Below are positions 1 through 13,720 of a DNA stretch of 64,000 nt, piece by piece. The notes under the pieces are model-generated. The model had not been told where the DNA came from, made no database searches, and worked only from the letters and a program-made list of their open reading frames with translations. The stretch is from Escallonia rubra (taxonomy: Eukaryota; Streptophyta; Magnoliopsida; Escalloniales; Escalloniaceae): positions 806,001 through 870,000 of the forward strand of contig JAVXUO010003001.1 in the NCBI GenBank assembly GCA_033065855.1, in the 5' to 3' direction. Positions within the stretch are counted from its first letter, which is position 1. Every line of letters begins with the position of its first letter. The position numbers and the translations under genes are program-made.

Positions 1-900
1 CTAGGGAAATTTTATATTTTAAGTAAGGATTCCGCGATGACTAATTACGTCGTGGTTGATCTATGAACGCTCTCACAAATATGGCGTATTGGATGATGTG
101 GTTGTCGTGGTTTTCTTGCCAATCTCCCTGGTCAATATCGAGCATCACATCAACTGAGGTGAGCCAAAACCCATGCTCGATCCCTTTAAACATGTCTGGA
201 AACACCAATGCGGACTATGGTTTTGGTGAGATCGGTGACGAGGACCACCGACTCGACATTTTAAACCGACTTCGTTATGCTAAAAATACCACTCAAACAA
301 TTATCATTGTTCCGTCTAATATTTTTTGTTTTTTCACATGTGATGCACTGTGAATGACTAGTCTTACAGTTAAAACAATTTTGACTTTTATAAAAATAAT
401 AATATTTACTTTACAGTAATTGTATCACTTACTATAAAAATTATACTTTCTTTCTGCAAAAGTCACATATATTTTGACATTAGAGCCTCCACTAACGTAT
501 GCAAGTTGTTTGAATTGCCTCTATCCTTAAATTGTTTTCCAACGGGTGGGTTCTAAGATTTAACATAACTAGGAGTATTAACTTAAAATCAAGTTGTCAT
601 TCTCACATCGTGGGGCTGTAACGAGAGTTTGGGCAGAATGCAATGAGACCATAAGAAAGCAAGTAAAAAATAGTACAAAAAGAAGTCAGAAACTTTTCTA
701 CACACGTGAGGCGCATGTAGCTGAACCAGAAGTCGGTACCCTCACTTTAGTTTATTCTAACTACACTAGAAGTGGAAAACAGAAACGGTGCGTCCCGTCG
801 GGACCAGAACTCTATTGGGTCGTCCCTTTTACCAATCGATTTTAACGATTGACAGAGCATGCTGCAGGCCTGCGCAGGGACCCTGTACTACTTGTGACCT
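1..900. other. Unassigned AT-rich DNA at window start
   Basis: There are short open frames on the plus strand (63-353 and 594-845), but neither shows a recognisable domain, splice structure or family motif. The first 350 bases are less AT-rich than what follows and could be a gene remnant. I could not identify one on either strand. Confidence 0.3.
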
Positions 901-1400
901 TGACGTTTTCAGTCAAGTATTTTGACCAACGTTGAACGATTTAGTTCTCCAATTTAAAAAATTAATTTTTAAACTGAAGAGTAAAAAAAAAAAAACTCTA
1001 AAAACTAATTTTTTTTTTGGACCACCACCACCACCCTCCCACCGCCGGTAGCCACCTCAAGCGATCACCGCCGGGCGCCGAAGACTGCCGACAGCCACCT
1101 TCGGCCGTCGGCGACTGCCGGCAGCCACCTCCGGCCGTCGGCCACCACCACCACCATCAACCACCGCTACGCCCCACCACCGCCACCGCAAACTACCAAA
1201 AAAAAAAAAAAATCAAAATGAAAGGGTTACCGAACAACAAAAAAAAAATTCAAAAAAAAGGTTATTAAACACTCACTTGTTTTTGTAAAAAAAACAAATT
1301 AAACTGCTCTTTAAAAACTGAAAATCAAAAAAAAAATTGTCAAACAAATCCTTAATCTGCTTTGCACTAATTACTTCGCGGGTTGCATTAAGTTGTTAAA
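900..1400. repeat. Low-complexity block with CCACCG-rich core, MITE-like
   Basis: Poly-A/T-rich flanks (about 950-1015 and 1195-1350) enclose a GC-rich core of CCACCA and GCCGGC-type triplets (1017-1190). The A/T flanks resemble those of the Tourist-like repeat at 33344-33717. The open frame 1017-1268 is low-complexity translation (His, Pro, Lys runs) and is not a gene. Element ends were not resolved. Confidence 0.35.
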
Positions 1401-1744
1401 ATAGTACGGAGTAATGAATATAATTTATAATTTTGAACCGTTCAATCTGTTTCTTAGAATCGTCAGATTAAAAATTAATGCAATAAAGGAGTTATGAGAG
1501 TCAGAAGAATGTTTTACAATATTTTTAATGGTCCGGTCTGGAACCTTACTTCCGAATTGTTCAATAAAAAAATAGCCAAAATGAAGTTAGGCCTGACAAA
1601 TCAATCAATTTTCATTAGGTCCAGTCGGAATTTGAGCAAGTAAATTAGAGATATGTGTTGCTAGGTTGTTTTGTAACTTCAGTGCAGTCATAAATACTAA
1701 TTAATAATATTTGTTGCGGCTAAAAACTGAATCGAAAATCACAC
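1400..1744. other. AT-rich intergenic DNA, nothing recognised
   Basis: No convincing open frame, repeat boundary or RNA gene was seen in this stretch between the low-complexity block and the LTR fragment. Confidence 0.4.
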
Positions 1745-2740
1745 TAGAAATCAGGCTTGAAAAAGAGAACACTGAGTGACCGCCGGGTGAGGTTCCGGCA
1801 GGGGAACGCTCCGATGCAGAGATGACTAACAAGGTAGAATTCTGAAAAGAAGTATTACACGACGTGTATGTGTGTGAACTTGTCTTTACCTGGGGGGGCT
1901 TGACCCATTTATAGAGTGGTAGGAAGATGAGTCCTAATAGGACCGAACTTTGACCAACTCTAATTAGAATCTAATTAGGATCCTAGAGGATTTCATGTCA
2001 ATCTCGGCTGACAGAGTCAAAGCTTTTTTAGGATTCTGCCCGATAATTGATATGGTAAGTGTCATATCAGCAGTGAGTCAGCACGGGTTACGTGTCATAA
2101 CCGCCACGTGTCGTCTGTAGATTGAAAGAATATTTTTAGCTACATCAATATTAAAATATTATGATAAAAAAAAGACTAATTTCTCAATGTTGCAGCAAAA
2201 TAATGTTAGACTGTCAGGATGCGGTATGGCCTTACTTCTCTGTCTCCCGCTATAATTAAATTATTACACTGCCTGCTCTGATCTTACGTCACTTTAACCC
2301 GACAAAAATAATGTAACTTGTAGGGAGATAATCTTTCTACAGGCGAAACCCTTTTCCTCATCAGAAAATGGACGTGGCATCACCCCATACGTCCAAAAGA
2401 TCTCGTATCCCCCACGAAGGCTATACTCTACAAACGGGACCACTAGAGCATCAATGTCCCCTTCATCAGACGTCACACATCAATCGCACACGGCAAGCAA
2501 TTGGACGCAGCTAAAAAAGTCCTAAGCCTTTGGATAATTGACGTGTCAACACAGGGGATTAAGTGTGCCTTGAGATGCGTATAATTGGGCAACTTGCAGT
2601 CATCCAACGGCCAAATATTGGTCACAAGTCAACACTCATCTGACTTCATGGATGTGATTTTTGCTGCTTACCCTTGGAGTTCTCTCCATTCCTGGAGAAA
2701 GGGGTTACGTCATACTTGACCCCTCCAAAAAAATTTCCTT
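1745..2740 (-). mobile_element. Ty3/gypsy-type LTR remnant (solo or fragment), minus strand
   Basis: Read on the minus strand, a TATA box (CTATAAAT at 1907-1914) is followed by a transcript-start-like region. Further downstream comes a block (about 1760-1830) containing GCATCGGAGCG and GGAACCTCACCCGGCGGTCA, which resembles the R-U5 segment of many plant gypsy LTRs. No polyprotein or second LTR lies next to it, so this is probably a solo LTR or fragment. The outer ends are estimates; the 2294-2476 open frame lies in the presumed U3. Confidence 0.5.
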
Positions 2741-4554
2741 CAACTCATTAAATTTCATTATATGACTGTTATTATCGTAATAGTGGATAATTGACAAGGC
2801 TTGAAAGATCGCAAGAAAAATTAAGGATGTAATCTAAACTGAACAATTCGTGTCAGTTCGTAAAAGTATTGGGCACAGGCTTTACTTTTACAAAGTGATG
2901 AACTATCGATCCGTAAAAATTATGTAAATACGAACAAATATTTTTAAAGGTACACTCAGTTCGTTTAACTTTTATACTGCATATATTATGTATATAAATT
3001 TTATGCGAACAAAATTTATGTATTTTTTCTTTACTCTTTAAAATTCTCTAAATATATATGGATTTAAAAACCTTTGAAGACTTCTTCTTTTTCTATCTGC
3101 TTAGTTTTTTTATTATAAGAGTAGACTTCTTAAGACTATTTCGAGACTTTTAGAATTTTCTTATTTCTTTTATTTTGTTTTATAATGTGCTTATATTTAA
3201 ATCTATTTTGAGACTTCATTGTACTTTTCATTATTGCACTAATTAATAGACTTGCACGATAATCGATATGCTTAAAAATAAGTAAACCAAACTAAACTGT
3301 AACCGTAAACAACGAGTGAACAATTTATGTCTAGCCTATGCCTGCCAATATTCTCATATAAAGTTCATTGGATATTACTAACGAAATAACAGACTTCACC
3401 AATAGAATGCTCTTAAATAGGAAACCTCCTTTGGATATGAGTGAATTTAGCGTAAAATCCAAGTGTAGGTGAATTTAGAGTTCGGACTTTTCCAATGGTG
3501 TGTAATCGACTTCTCTGGCATCTTAGATGTCGAAAAATTGCACAAAAACAGGAATTCCTTAGTTCAGAAACCCTTGTACAAAAATGCCAAGAAACAGTCT
3601 TAAAATAATTAGAGACAAGACCAACTAATTTTATGAGTTACAATTATCTCTTATATATTGTGCAGAAGAACCCTCAGGATTCTTGTTAGACACATGGGCT
3701 GAGTAGAAAAGAATCACACAGTTACCTGGAGTGTAAAAACTTACCCAGAGTCAATTTGCCAATGTGCGAACCGTAAAGTCACGTTTTTGAAATATAGAAA
3801 CTCTTTTGAGGGTTTTTACATGACCCTAACGGAGTGTCTGGAAACTAGAAATGCTAGCTTTTATAGATCCGTTGAAGCACTAGGATTATAGTTGGAGTAC
3901 GGCAATCAATGGCTAAAATCATCTCACAGTTTATCCGACGACCTAAAATTGAGATCTCAAGTTTTCTTCAATATCAGATGGCACAGACAATAATAAACAC
4001 GGTGTAATTGTGTCAAGCTAGTAAATTACTTCTCAAACAGTGGATGCATGCCCTCATTTTCAAGTTATACGCGGTGTCATTTTCCCTAGGCACTGCACTA
4101 CTGCAGGATGTTGGTATCTGAAACAAAAGAAAAAAAAATGAAAAATTGCAAGTTGTCTAAAAACAACCGTAATATTCTAATTCAAGCTTTAATGACTTTT
4201 CAAATGGGGTAGTATTTAGAAATGTTTATCTTACTTGTTGGTAGTGTAGACAGTATCTATGTGCGAGTGTGCAATTTTACGTGCTTTTCAATAAGGTGCA
4301 ATTTGCATGCTCGCGGCGCAATTGTATTAAACTAGTATTAATTAGCTTTTTGCAACCTATTAAACACGGTTGAATGATATGATATTCTACTAACATTATT
4401 GCTAAAGGTCAGGCTAAATCAACGCCTCTTTGGGCTAAATTCACAATTTTTTTTTACTAAAAAGTTCGAAAGTGTCACCACTACCTTTTCTGTTGACAAA
4501 TCGGTATGAGTTTAGCCAAAAGAGCGTGAACTTAGCCCTATTTTATCATAGGGA

Positions 4555-4592
<38 letters not shown>

Positions 4593-4850
4593 TCAATTAT
4601 TTTCAAACCAGTTTAATTTGATAAAATTGAACTGTTTGATAATGATTCTAAAAACATCTAAATTAACTCCTAGATGTTTTCAAAATTATCAAAATCTTTC
4701 AAAATAAAAAATAAAAAAGTTGAAAAGATTGAATGCAATTGCAGCAAGAGCACAAATTGGTAGGTGCGCCTCATATGGTACTAAAGCGCACCTAAGGTCA
4801 AGCACTCGCATGCCAAGAACGCAAGAGCTCACATACCTATCCAAGTCTGA
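2741..4850. other. AT-rich intergenic DNA with a GA microsatellite
   Basis: No open frame with coding character was found. The only clear structure is the GA tract near 4550. Some stretches look like old, unclassifiable repeats. Confidence 0.4.
4552..4590. repeat. (GA)n microsatellite
   Basis: About 38 bases of GA dinucleotide repeat. Confidence 0.9.
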
Positions 4851-4859
4851 AAAGATATA

Positions 4860-6780
4860 AGCTAATATTAGCCACTAATTTTTTAGATATCACGTGCCAT
4901 TATCATTGATGTAGAAGAACATTCGAGATCTCGTCTTTAGGTCGTCTGATAGAGCGTTAGTTAATTTTGGCCGTTGATTGCCACTACCCTAACACACCCC
5001 AGCCTCTAAACAACTCTATAAAAGCTCGCATTTCTAGTTCCGATGCACGCCGTCAAGGTCATGTAAAACCCCCCGCAAAGCGTCTCTATAGGTTTCAGGA
5101 TGACCTCGAAATTTATATGAAGATCTCTATATGTTGGCAGATCTTGTGTTGCAGATCTTTTCAGTTCTTAGATTTCAGGTAACTATGATATGTTTAACAC
5201 TTAGCCCATATGTTTCATGATTCCTCTCAACCATCTTAATTTTGAGTGCCCTTCTATGCAACCAGTAATATATCTGCAAGAGATTCTTTGAAAGATTTAG
5301 CTGATCTTGTAAATAATTATTTTAACAGTGCTTCTTCACATTTTTATACACGGGTACCTATGCTACAAAACTCCCCATTTTTGTGCAAATTTCCAAATTT
5401 ACTATTATATGACATAAAGAAAAATATAATAGTCTGATATTCTACATATGCTTTCTTGCTGCATGTTGTCTTATATAAAAAAGATCTTCTTCAATACAAC
5501 GGTTACAGAAATGACATTGTATAGCCGACGAATGAATTAATGGATACGACGTTGTATAACTGATGAATGAATTTGATGGATATAAAACTTCGACCCTTAT
5601 TATTTCAGAGTTTTTAGTTCGCGTTAAATCTTACTTTTCTGTTATCCCAGATTTTACTATCACCGTTGCATACATTTTTTTCCCTTACATTTATGTTCTA
5701 GTTTATGAGATGGAAAATCTTAATATGTCTTGATGTTCTGTACAAGGGCATAAAACAATGTGGCAGAAACTCTTAGAATTGATGGTGGAAAACCATAGCT
5801 TGTTTGCGAGTTTTTTTTAGAAGAGAAAGGGAAGGAAAATGAAGGAAAGTAACTCATTTCCTCCATTTTCTCTAGTTTTTGAGTTTTTTTAAGGAAAGAA
5901 AAGAAGAGAAATGGAAGGAAAGTTTAGGCTTTTTTTGTCTCTAAACCTTTCCTCCCAAAATTGGGAAGAAACGGAGAGAAAGGAAACTCACATAAGTAAC
6001 ATTTTTATAATGCATATACTACCCTTGAGACAATGATGACTAAATTTTTAATGACTTTGGTTTTAAGGTTTCTTATAGGAGCTTACCACTTTATTTACAA
6101 TCAAATAATTGTTTTACATGTTAGAGTTGACTCATAAATGATTATTTTGCTTTTGACGTGACATTAGTTAGATTTGGATGTTGGGATGCTTGTGGTCAAC
6201 TCGTGACTATTTTGTTTTTTACATAGTAACATTAATCAGCTATGTAATCATGTTAGCGTTTGTTTTCCCAACGAAATCATATTTTTTTTCTTAGGATTAT
6301 ACATTCATAGCTTTGTTAGAATTATCACAATGTAATATAAGGGTATATACGTAGGGTGACTTTTCTTTTCTGTTGAACTCACAAATAAGAGAAAAAAATG
6401 ATATTTTATTTTCTCTCTTAAACTCACAAACAAGAGGAAGGATAATTGTCTTCCATTCTCTTATTTTCTTTTCTCTTCCCTTATCTTCCTTTATTTTCTT
6501 TTCTCGCATCTCAAAAGTCGCAAACAGGCTATAATTGATGTTTACTAGCGCTTAAGTTAGTAAAAAATTCCATGCATGCTCCTTCAGTGGGAAAGCGCAG
6601 ATCTTTGCATGCCCCCTTCTTATCTTGAATTTACATTTTGTAGGGTGACAAGTTCAGAACTAATGACATTTTTACGCGACGAAGAAATGGATCGTTGTTT
6701 ATGACATTTCACTTGAAGATATCACCGACACTCGCTCTTGGAAGGGGTAAGAATGAACTAGATGTCCTTAAATTTAAACC
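4860..6780 (+). repeat. Left block of duplicated unit, copy 1 (promoter-like module plus conserved exon-like segments)
   Basis: This block is homologous to 21830-23100 and 37980-38830. It holds a TATA-containing module near 5010-5040 (CTCTATAAAAGCTCGCATTT), then GCACGCCGT and GTCATGTAA. A splice-donor-like site after a conserved segment lies at about 5180 (CAG then GTAACTATG). A last conserved segment (6640-6750) contains GGATCGTTGTTTATGACATT and ends in a GTAAG donor-like site. It resembles the remains of a plus-strand gene converging on the RING gene. Nothing here gives a continuous protein, and the product is unknown. A separate TIR element (5795-6530) interrupts it. Confidence 0.5.
5795..6530. 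mobile_element. MITE-like TIR element, purine-rich interior
   Basis: Terminal inverted repeats ATAGCTTGTTTGCGAGTTTT (about 5795) and AAAAGTCGCAAACAGGCT (about 6513-6530) differ at only two or three positions. The interior has long GAAGGAAA/TTTCCTTC tracts next to both ends, so the ends could pair over a longer distance. No clear target duplication was found; the superfamily is uncertain. Confidence 0.55.
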
Positions 6781-9240
6781 GGCATGTCCTTAATCTTATT
6801 ATAATTTATACCTCTTTAAAATCCGCTCTCTCTCCCCGTTTACACAGCGATTTATATTTTTAACGAATAATGCATATGATAATCGTGATAAACTTCTATT
6901 CGCTACTTTTTACAAGGCAAATATTAACACGTGCCTTGTCTTTTGAGGGCACATGTACGTTAAGTATAATTAATTATGAATTAACTATCTTTATTGTTAT
7001 TGATTTTAGTGACAGAATTATTACATTAGTTGTATTCCAAAATAACAAAATAATCAATAAACAAAAATTAAACGACTACCGAAATGACCACCGTAACCTT
7101 CATCTAAGAAATTAGTACTAGTAGTCCCATTCTCATTATTCTACATAATAAATAGTTAGAGAATAAATTACGGAAACGTTATTTTCAGGAGGTACTTAAA
7201 AGAAGGAAGACACTTTTAAAAAAAAAAATACCATCTTCAATGAATTTTGTGAACGTATTTTCACCCGGGAAAATCTCAGTCTGCCTTCGTATGGAATCAA
7301 ACACCACCTTGAGGTCACCTTGCATCGATTTTGAGTGTGTCGAATAATGCCTCCATAGAAAACAAACCCTAAATATCTTTTAATATTGAAACCGAACCCA
7401 GCTCATCTTCTTGGAGACTATAAATGGTGCGAGATACCAAGAATAAGCGACAACTTGATGGGTAATATAATTAACATGCAAAAGGAATTTGACTTTTTTT
7501 TTTGGTGCTTAAAGGTTGAAAGGCTCTAATCCTACCAACATGGAGTCAAAAAGAATCTTGTTTAATAATGTGCTCACATTTGCGTCGTGCGGTCCCTGAT
7601 TGTCTGCTATATTGTTATCACATTGTATTTTTGTATTTTGTTCTTATTTCTGTTTTGTTCATTTGTATTCTTAAACCTTTAATCTTTAATATTTGCATGT
7701 TACTTTAAGTTGAGTTATAATGTAGGATATGCTCTACTCTAATTCAATTGTAATGTGTCTAAGTTTATTAGGTTCTTTATTAATATCGACCTTTGCGGTC
7801 ATGTATAACGAGTCATGGAAATGTCGTAACTTTTTTTAGCCGTTTGATATATCTTGTAATCGCTGCAAAAATATTTTATTATCAATGTTATTCTCAACTT
7901 AAAAAAAAAAGAATTGAAAGTGGTTCACTGAGAACACTTAGCAATTTTTTCAGCAAAGGCGCGTGACGTGATGTTGCTGGGGAAAGGCTTGGCTCGTATC
8001 CTGATATGGCCCAAGTGGAACGAGCTGCGGCCCCTTATGTTCCAGAGCTGTTGTAGGATACCAGGTGAGCAATATGACCTGGGGGGAAATTGAAAGGGGA
8101 TAACCTCCTCATGTCAAGATATCCTCATGTCCTCAATTTTGTCTTAATTGTTATTGCATTAAAAAGCCACTGTCTAGTGGGTGTTTTTATAAATGACATG
8201 CATTTTTAATCGTTAGTGACTGTCGAGGGAGATAAATTTTTTAGGAGCTAATGTAATAGCCTTTTATGGAAATCTCAAATCTAGGCCACCTAACTAATTG
8301 TTATAGCATAGTACTCTGGCATACATTACAGAATAGTCGAGAGTTAATGCTCAATTGTGAGGTTACTTTAGTTACTTGAGTTTTAACTTGACTAGTGTGC
8401 AAGCATCTATTTGTTCCGACTACGTAAACATTCGAGTAACTTACTGTTTAACATGTACTCCTGAAACGCATGTTAGCATGAGCTTATATCTAAGATTAGA
8501 AGCAGAAAGAATGAATTTTGCGACTTAAAAGCTTGCATGGAGTAGCGGCCAGGACGGTTTGCAGAAGAACTAGACACTAAACGCAAGAAATGATGCCACA
8601 AGCTGCTTTCCAACAACCCACGTCTAGGAACACCATATACCGAGGTGAGATTACAAGACAAGGCACATGAAGGTCGGTCAAGCGCTTATACTGAGATAAG
8701 ACTTGGTATCTGACACGAAAGCATGTTTTAAGTCCAAAATCATGTTCATAAGACGAACAAACCATAACTATTGAATCAGACCTCCGATATGTTGTGCCAA
8801 CAATAATGCCGCATCAACTAAGACACGAAAAGTGGGGTTCGTGTCCAAATAAGACTTAATAGTTGTACAAATGCACAGAATGCAACAATAGTTCTACTTA
8901 TAATCATACAGTTACATTCTAGCTTTTTAAACCACACAAGAAATGAGAACTATTTTACTCTATAACGATTCTCCTCGTACATACTCATAGCATCTTTCCG
9001 ACTACATAGTTACACCCAAATTGCCATGTCTAGTCAAGGTTGAGACCTGTGAAGTACAACATCCTGAAACAAACGCTTCTTTATAATCCGCATATGATTT
9101 CGCAGTTTTGCAATAATAGATCCACCCGCTGTTAAATGGTCTAAATCCACACCTTTTTATAACTAAAAGATGCAGATAATTTTAAACCCTTTAAGTGACG
9201 AAATGTATATTTGGTAGAAGGGTGTGGATTAAGCCACACC
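6781..9240. other. Intergenic DNA upstream of the 3' end of the RING gene, no gene recognised
   Basis: AT-rich, with only short spurious frames (for example 6870-7115). The segment near 8604-8625 (CCAACAACCCACGTCTAGGA) has a near match at 43528-43546 beside the GGGCC-rich element, so part of this flank seems to be duplicated with the unit. The last few hundred bases probably contain the RING gene's 3' UTR. Confidence 0.4.
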
Positions 9241-9266
9241 CTTATAAATAATGGTTCCATTCAAAA

Positions 9267-11192
9267 TTAGGCCAGAGCAATTTCTCTGCAGACAGGGCAT
9301 GAATTATTCTGCATGAGCCACGGCTTGATGCAGTTGAAGTGGAAGTCATGCCCACAGTCCAGCTTCCCAAGCTCGTCACCAAAGATGTAAACCTCCTGAA
9401 ATTTGTAAAAGAAAAATGAAACATGATAAAAACTTCTATTTCTACCGAAATATGCCTGAAAGACAACAGATAGGGTAGGAAAAGGAGAGTAGCGGGTGGA
9501 GTTCAGAGAGGAAAAGTTGCGCTGGAGGGAGGTTAATATAAAGAGTGCTTTTCTCACCAGACAAATAGAACAAGATTCCTCATCTTCCTGATATCCTAGT
9601 ATGAGGGGAGAAAGGTATTGATGCCGCCTTATGCGCATGGAGATAGCTTCCTGGCTCAACCCAGTGCTTACGGCTCCAATCTCCTCTTGAAGATCCAACA
9701 AGTCCTAAGTTTGAAGTATAGTGTGAGCAAAATTTCCAGCATTGACAGGAAATCCAGCGTTTAATCTGTTCCAGTGTCTCACCTCATATGACATGTCATC
9801 AACATCAAGACGCATGTCTGCAAGAAAATCGCCCCCCTCCTCCTCAACCTCTTCAGGCTCCTCATTTAACTCCCCACCATCAGTAGCTGTTTCAGCCTGA
9901 TAAACCATTGGAAACACAACGCATGAATTTGAACTTAATGGAGTCGAAGCACATGTAGTAGCTGCTTCATTTACATACTAGTAGCAACCACTAACCCATA
10001 ATACTCAGAAACATAACAACATATCATATATCACCATTTTCCTGTCCATTTGCCAAAAGCACCAAGTCCTCAACCAGAATAATGAGTAACTTATGGAACA
10101 CAGAAATGCAAAACCTCATAACTGAGTAAACATCAAGATGCCTAATACTCCAATGCAGATAACAGAATACACAAAAACGGAAAAGTGAAATTCAAATTAC
10201 TCTCTCAAGCATACTGCCTTGCTTAGCTACTAAGCTATTTCATATTGCAAGCAGACCCTTACTCATGAATCTGGCAGCATTATGTGATGAATTACGTAGA
10301 ATCAGAAGAATAGATAGAAAATAGAAGTAAGCAAACAAACCTCAGATACCGCTATGACTCTCCTCTGATCAGCTTCAACTTGCTGTGATTCAGGGGGGGT
10401 AAGCAGAGACCTAGTGTTGCTAATTTCATCTCTTGTCATCAAGATTTCATCCCTTATACGCCTTTGAATTTCCCTCAGGTTACCAGTTAATCTCGTGGTC
10501 ATTGAAGTGCTCCGATTCCGTGGACGGTCACTGTTCTGGGTGTATTCCCGAGCAAGATTGTGCTGAGGGACAGGGGAGACAGAGACTTCTGCACTAGGAT
10601 CACTTTGAGAGCCTTCAACAATATCCCATGGTGCAGGTAATTGGGTCCTAAACAATGGCACACTTTCAGAAGTGAAAGCTTGATGATCTACTCTTGGACG
10701 AACATTCCTCCAAAAGCTTTCTGGGGCCCTTTCGTCTGATTGAACGTAAAGCGGAGAAGTATTAAATGCCACCCCCATATTCAAGCTCCCCGAAGCTAAC
10801 CAATCAGAATCTTCGAGTTGCTTAGTGGAGCTTATACATCCACCCGGTGCAAAGACCCCTTCGGGCTCCTTCCTCTTATTTACTGACCTTCCATCATGAT
10901 CAATGCTCTCAAGGTTGTCGTCATATGGAAGATTTAGGTCAATGCCTATCTCGGAAGTTTCAGGAAAAATGCTTGAATTGCCCCCCCATGCTAGATAAGG
11001 GCTCATTGGTTCAAAATTGAAGTTGTTTTCGAAGGTCACGCTAGAACTCGACTGACCCACGTTAACCCGCACTATGTCATGCTGAACCAACTCGATACTG
11101 TTCGTATCGGCAACATTCTTGCAGTGAAATGTTTGTGTATTGGAATTGTTACTGCTGCGTTGACCTTGCATGAGGCTGTTATGGTAATCCAT
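9267..11192 (-). CDS. RING-H2 E3 ubiquitin ligase, MBR/RHG1A/HIP1-like (copy 1)
   Basis: Four coding exons on the minus strand: 11192-10341, 9896-9783, 9704-9558 and 9395-9267. All junctions are GT/AG and all exons are in phase 0, giving 413 residues. The protein has a long, low-complexity, Ser/Asn-rich N-terminus with the motif SFWRNVRPRV, an acidic Glu-rich segment (about 290-310), then a C-terminal RING-H2. Zinc ligands are C367, C370, C385, H387, H390, C393, C404 and C407, in a CGHDFHFNC...WLM...CPVC context. In this family the RING recruits an E2 enzyme and drives ubiquitin transfer to target proteins; the substrate here is unknown. The first ATG (11192) is used, but the in-frame ATG at 11171 (MQGQRSS) matches where the paralogues start and may be the true start. 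The exon joins and family are clear; the exact orthologue is not. Confidence 0.88.
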
Positions 11193-11250
11193 GAAAGTTT
11201 GAAAGATGCTTCGAGCTTAACAGACTCCCATCAGACTGAAATAGCAACAC
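11193..11250 (-). other. 5' UTR part of exon 2, RING copy 1
   Basis: A minus-strand acceptor (AATGTAG at 11251-11257) precedes about 58 bases of leader ahead of the ATG at 11192. Copy 2 has an acceptor at the equivalent place, which supports a spliced leader. Confidence 0.6.
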
Positions 11251-13447
11251 CTACATTAGAGAAAGAACTGAAAAATTATTTAGCAGAATGGAACTGCAAG
11301 CACAACATACAAGTGTATTTGACTACGTGTGTATATAGATAAGTGTGTGTGTGTATGTGTGTAGAGAGAGAGAGAGATGAGTTAATAAACAACTGATTGA
11401 CATGCAAAATTCTCTGGGATGATGGGGAAGGTGTTCTGCATTGCCAATGTCAACAAGCAAATTGGAAGAACACCTCAAGTATATTTGAAAATTTTGGACC
11501 GCACCAATAATTACATTGACAAATTTCTGCTCTCTCACACCGGTTACGAAAGCAAGGGAGAATCGGGCCTTCGTGGTCGTGGTTCGTGTTGTGGTACCGG
11601 CTTAAAGAAAGGCTGGGAGCACAAGCTGCCATGATCAAATGTAATGGACCTTCTCTTTGTCATCTATTGGGTAAGCGATCTGTGTATCTACCCCAATAAT
11701 ACTATTCCCTTTTGTATTATTCTATTGAGGCAAGAACTGATCCTAAATCTATTTTTTGAACTTGTTGGGCATAAAGGGACACCATATGTATACACAAGTT
11801 CAAAAATGGAAGAAAAGAACGTTATGAGCGCCACCAAAGAGGACAATTAGAACATCCGTACACTTCTACATGTTTTGAGGGATTTCTAAGGTACTCTAGT
11901 CAATCATAAATAATGTCACACTGAACCGCCGCGAACATATACAGTGTTAAACTACAGTTTAAAGAAGCTAATGCCAATTGACAAACAATTGTACCAGACA
12001 AAAGAACTTGAAGCATTCAGGAGAAATACTTCACAGTAGAAAGAAATATTGGGCTGATTGATTAGCTTACTGAACCAAATAACGAAAACACATTGTTGAA
12101 AGTCTGTTAGCCCCGGAAATTGATCAAATCCATGAGAACTTATAACATTAGATGCTATCTCAACAAGGCAAGCCTAACAGCAGCCATGAGCCCGTGTACT
12201 GTCAATCAGTGAAGAAACTGCACAATTGTAGATCAACAAAACCAATTGGTGGCATTTACCCAAGGTAAACCAAAGGATATCAACTGCAGCGACGCTCGTG
12301 CGTACATATGTAGAACTAGTCGATAAGTCAGCAGAAAAAAGTTGAATAACCATCCACTGCTCCCCCATGAAGAAAGGCAACTAAAAAAGGACAATATCGA
12401 AAGCCTAGATCACCAGAGCCTAAGGCCTGCACAACTCTCAACCACATTTGCTATCTGTGCATCATCGAAGTATGTTCAGGCACTTTGTAACCTAACCGAG
12501 ATAACCAAACAAATCAGCAGAAAAGCACTAGATAGCATTTTTTTTCCAAGAAAAAAAGGAACTAAAGCAAAAGCCTATTTTAAAAATCAGGTCAGCACAA
12601 TGAAAAGTTTCGACTGACAAACAGCATGCATGCTCTGCTAAAACAAAGGGGCTAAATCCCATTTTAACACTGTCAGTCACTGAAGAACATACTAGTAAAA
12701 CAAAATCGAGAAAACAACATTCACAATAAAGGGGTATCAAGCGCTGTGCCAATAGAAGTCAGAATCAGTCGAGCCCTTTTCACCAGAGTCTAAGCTAGAC
12801 CCAAAGATCTCAGATACGGCGCTTTTCTTCACTATAACGCTGAAACATGTGCATGAGAAACTACATCACAATCACCAATTTTTTACCTAACCAAGATAAA
12901 CAAATGTCTATTCGATGACATGCATACACAGAACCACAGAAGAAATCAAGAAAAATCACAAGATATCGTTTTTCTAATTTGGAAAAGGGTTCAAAGCAAA
13001 AACGCGAGGTTCCAAAACCAAATGCAATCACACATAGAAGCAAAATTTTCACTGAGCTCACATGCAAGATACATCACATCGGCTAAATCGCATAACACTG
13101 ACAATCACTGTAAACTGTGCATATAATAACTAAATCAAGAATCAAGGAGTTCTAACAAAAACCAAGATAAAGAAAAGAGCTATGAAAGATTATACCAATC
13201 AAAGCCTAAAATACAACCCACAATCAGCGAAGGGATCAGAAAAAAAAAAAAGTAGACGCACTTTTTCTTAAACGAAGAAAATAAATAGGTTTTGAAGCAA
13301 AATCTAATTCCTAAACAGATGCTATCAAAAGCTAGAAGTAAAAAAAAGCCTATGCATGTCAAAACAAATGGGCAAGTCCCAGAAAACACTTTGATCGTGA
13401 ATGGAAACCAAAACCAAGATATAGAAAAGGGTTATCAAAAATCATAC
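11251..13447 (-). other. Large leader intron of RING copy 1
   Basis: This is the inferred intron between the non-coding first exon (donor GGTATGAT, GT at 13447-13446) and the leader/coding exon. It includes a CA/GT-rich microsatellite around 11323-11375. The many short frames here (11419-13389) show no domain and are not reported as genes. Confidence 0.55.
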
Positions 13448-13565
13448 CAATAAAAGCCAAGACCAAAACCTTCTGGCGGAATTCTGCGCAAGAACTGCAG
13501 AACTCTCAAATTTCTCTCTGTATACACTTCTGTAAATAGAAGCAATCTAGCAATAGATTTTCTTG
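13448..13565 (-). other. Non-coding first exon of RING copy 1
   Basis: Conserved in copy 2 (28433-28550), with the same CTGCAGTTCTTGC core, and followed in both copies by a splice donor. It has no in-frame link to the coding exon. The open frame over it (13435-13866) is therefore not a separate gene. The 5' end is estimated from the TATA position. Confidence 0.6.
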
Positions 13566-13720
13566 GTGCAAACTTAACATGGTTTAGGAGGAGATTTATA
13601 GTGGGTTTCAGAGATTGAAATTGCAAGAACATCAAAGGCCGTTTTAATGCCATTATTACACTTTCCATTCCAGACGAGTGAGGATGAAGTGTCCACCAAT
13701 TTTGTGGTAAAATCCACGAG
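13566..13720 (-). promoter_or_regulatory. Core promoter of RING copy 1
   Basis: On the minus strand a TATA box CTATAAATC lies at 13593-13601, about 30 bases before the presumed transcription start. Upstream sequence (ACTTTCCATTCCAGAC and its surroundings, about 13660) is conserved in copy 2, but copy 2 has CTGTAAATC in place of the TATA box. Confidence 0.5.
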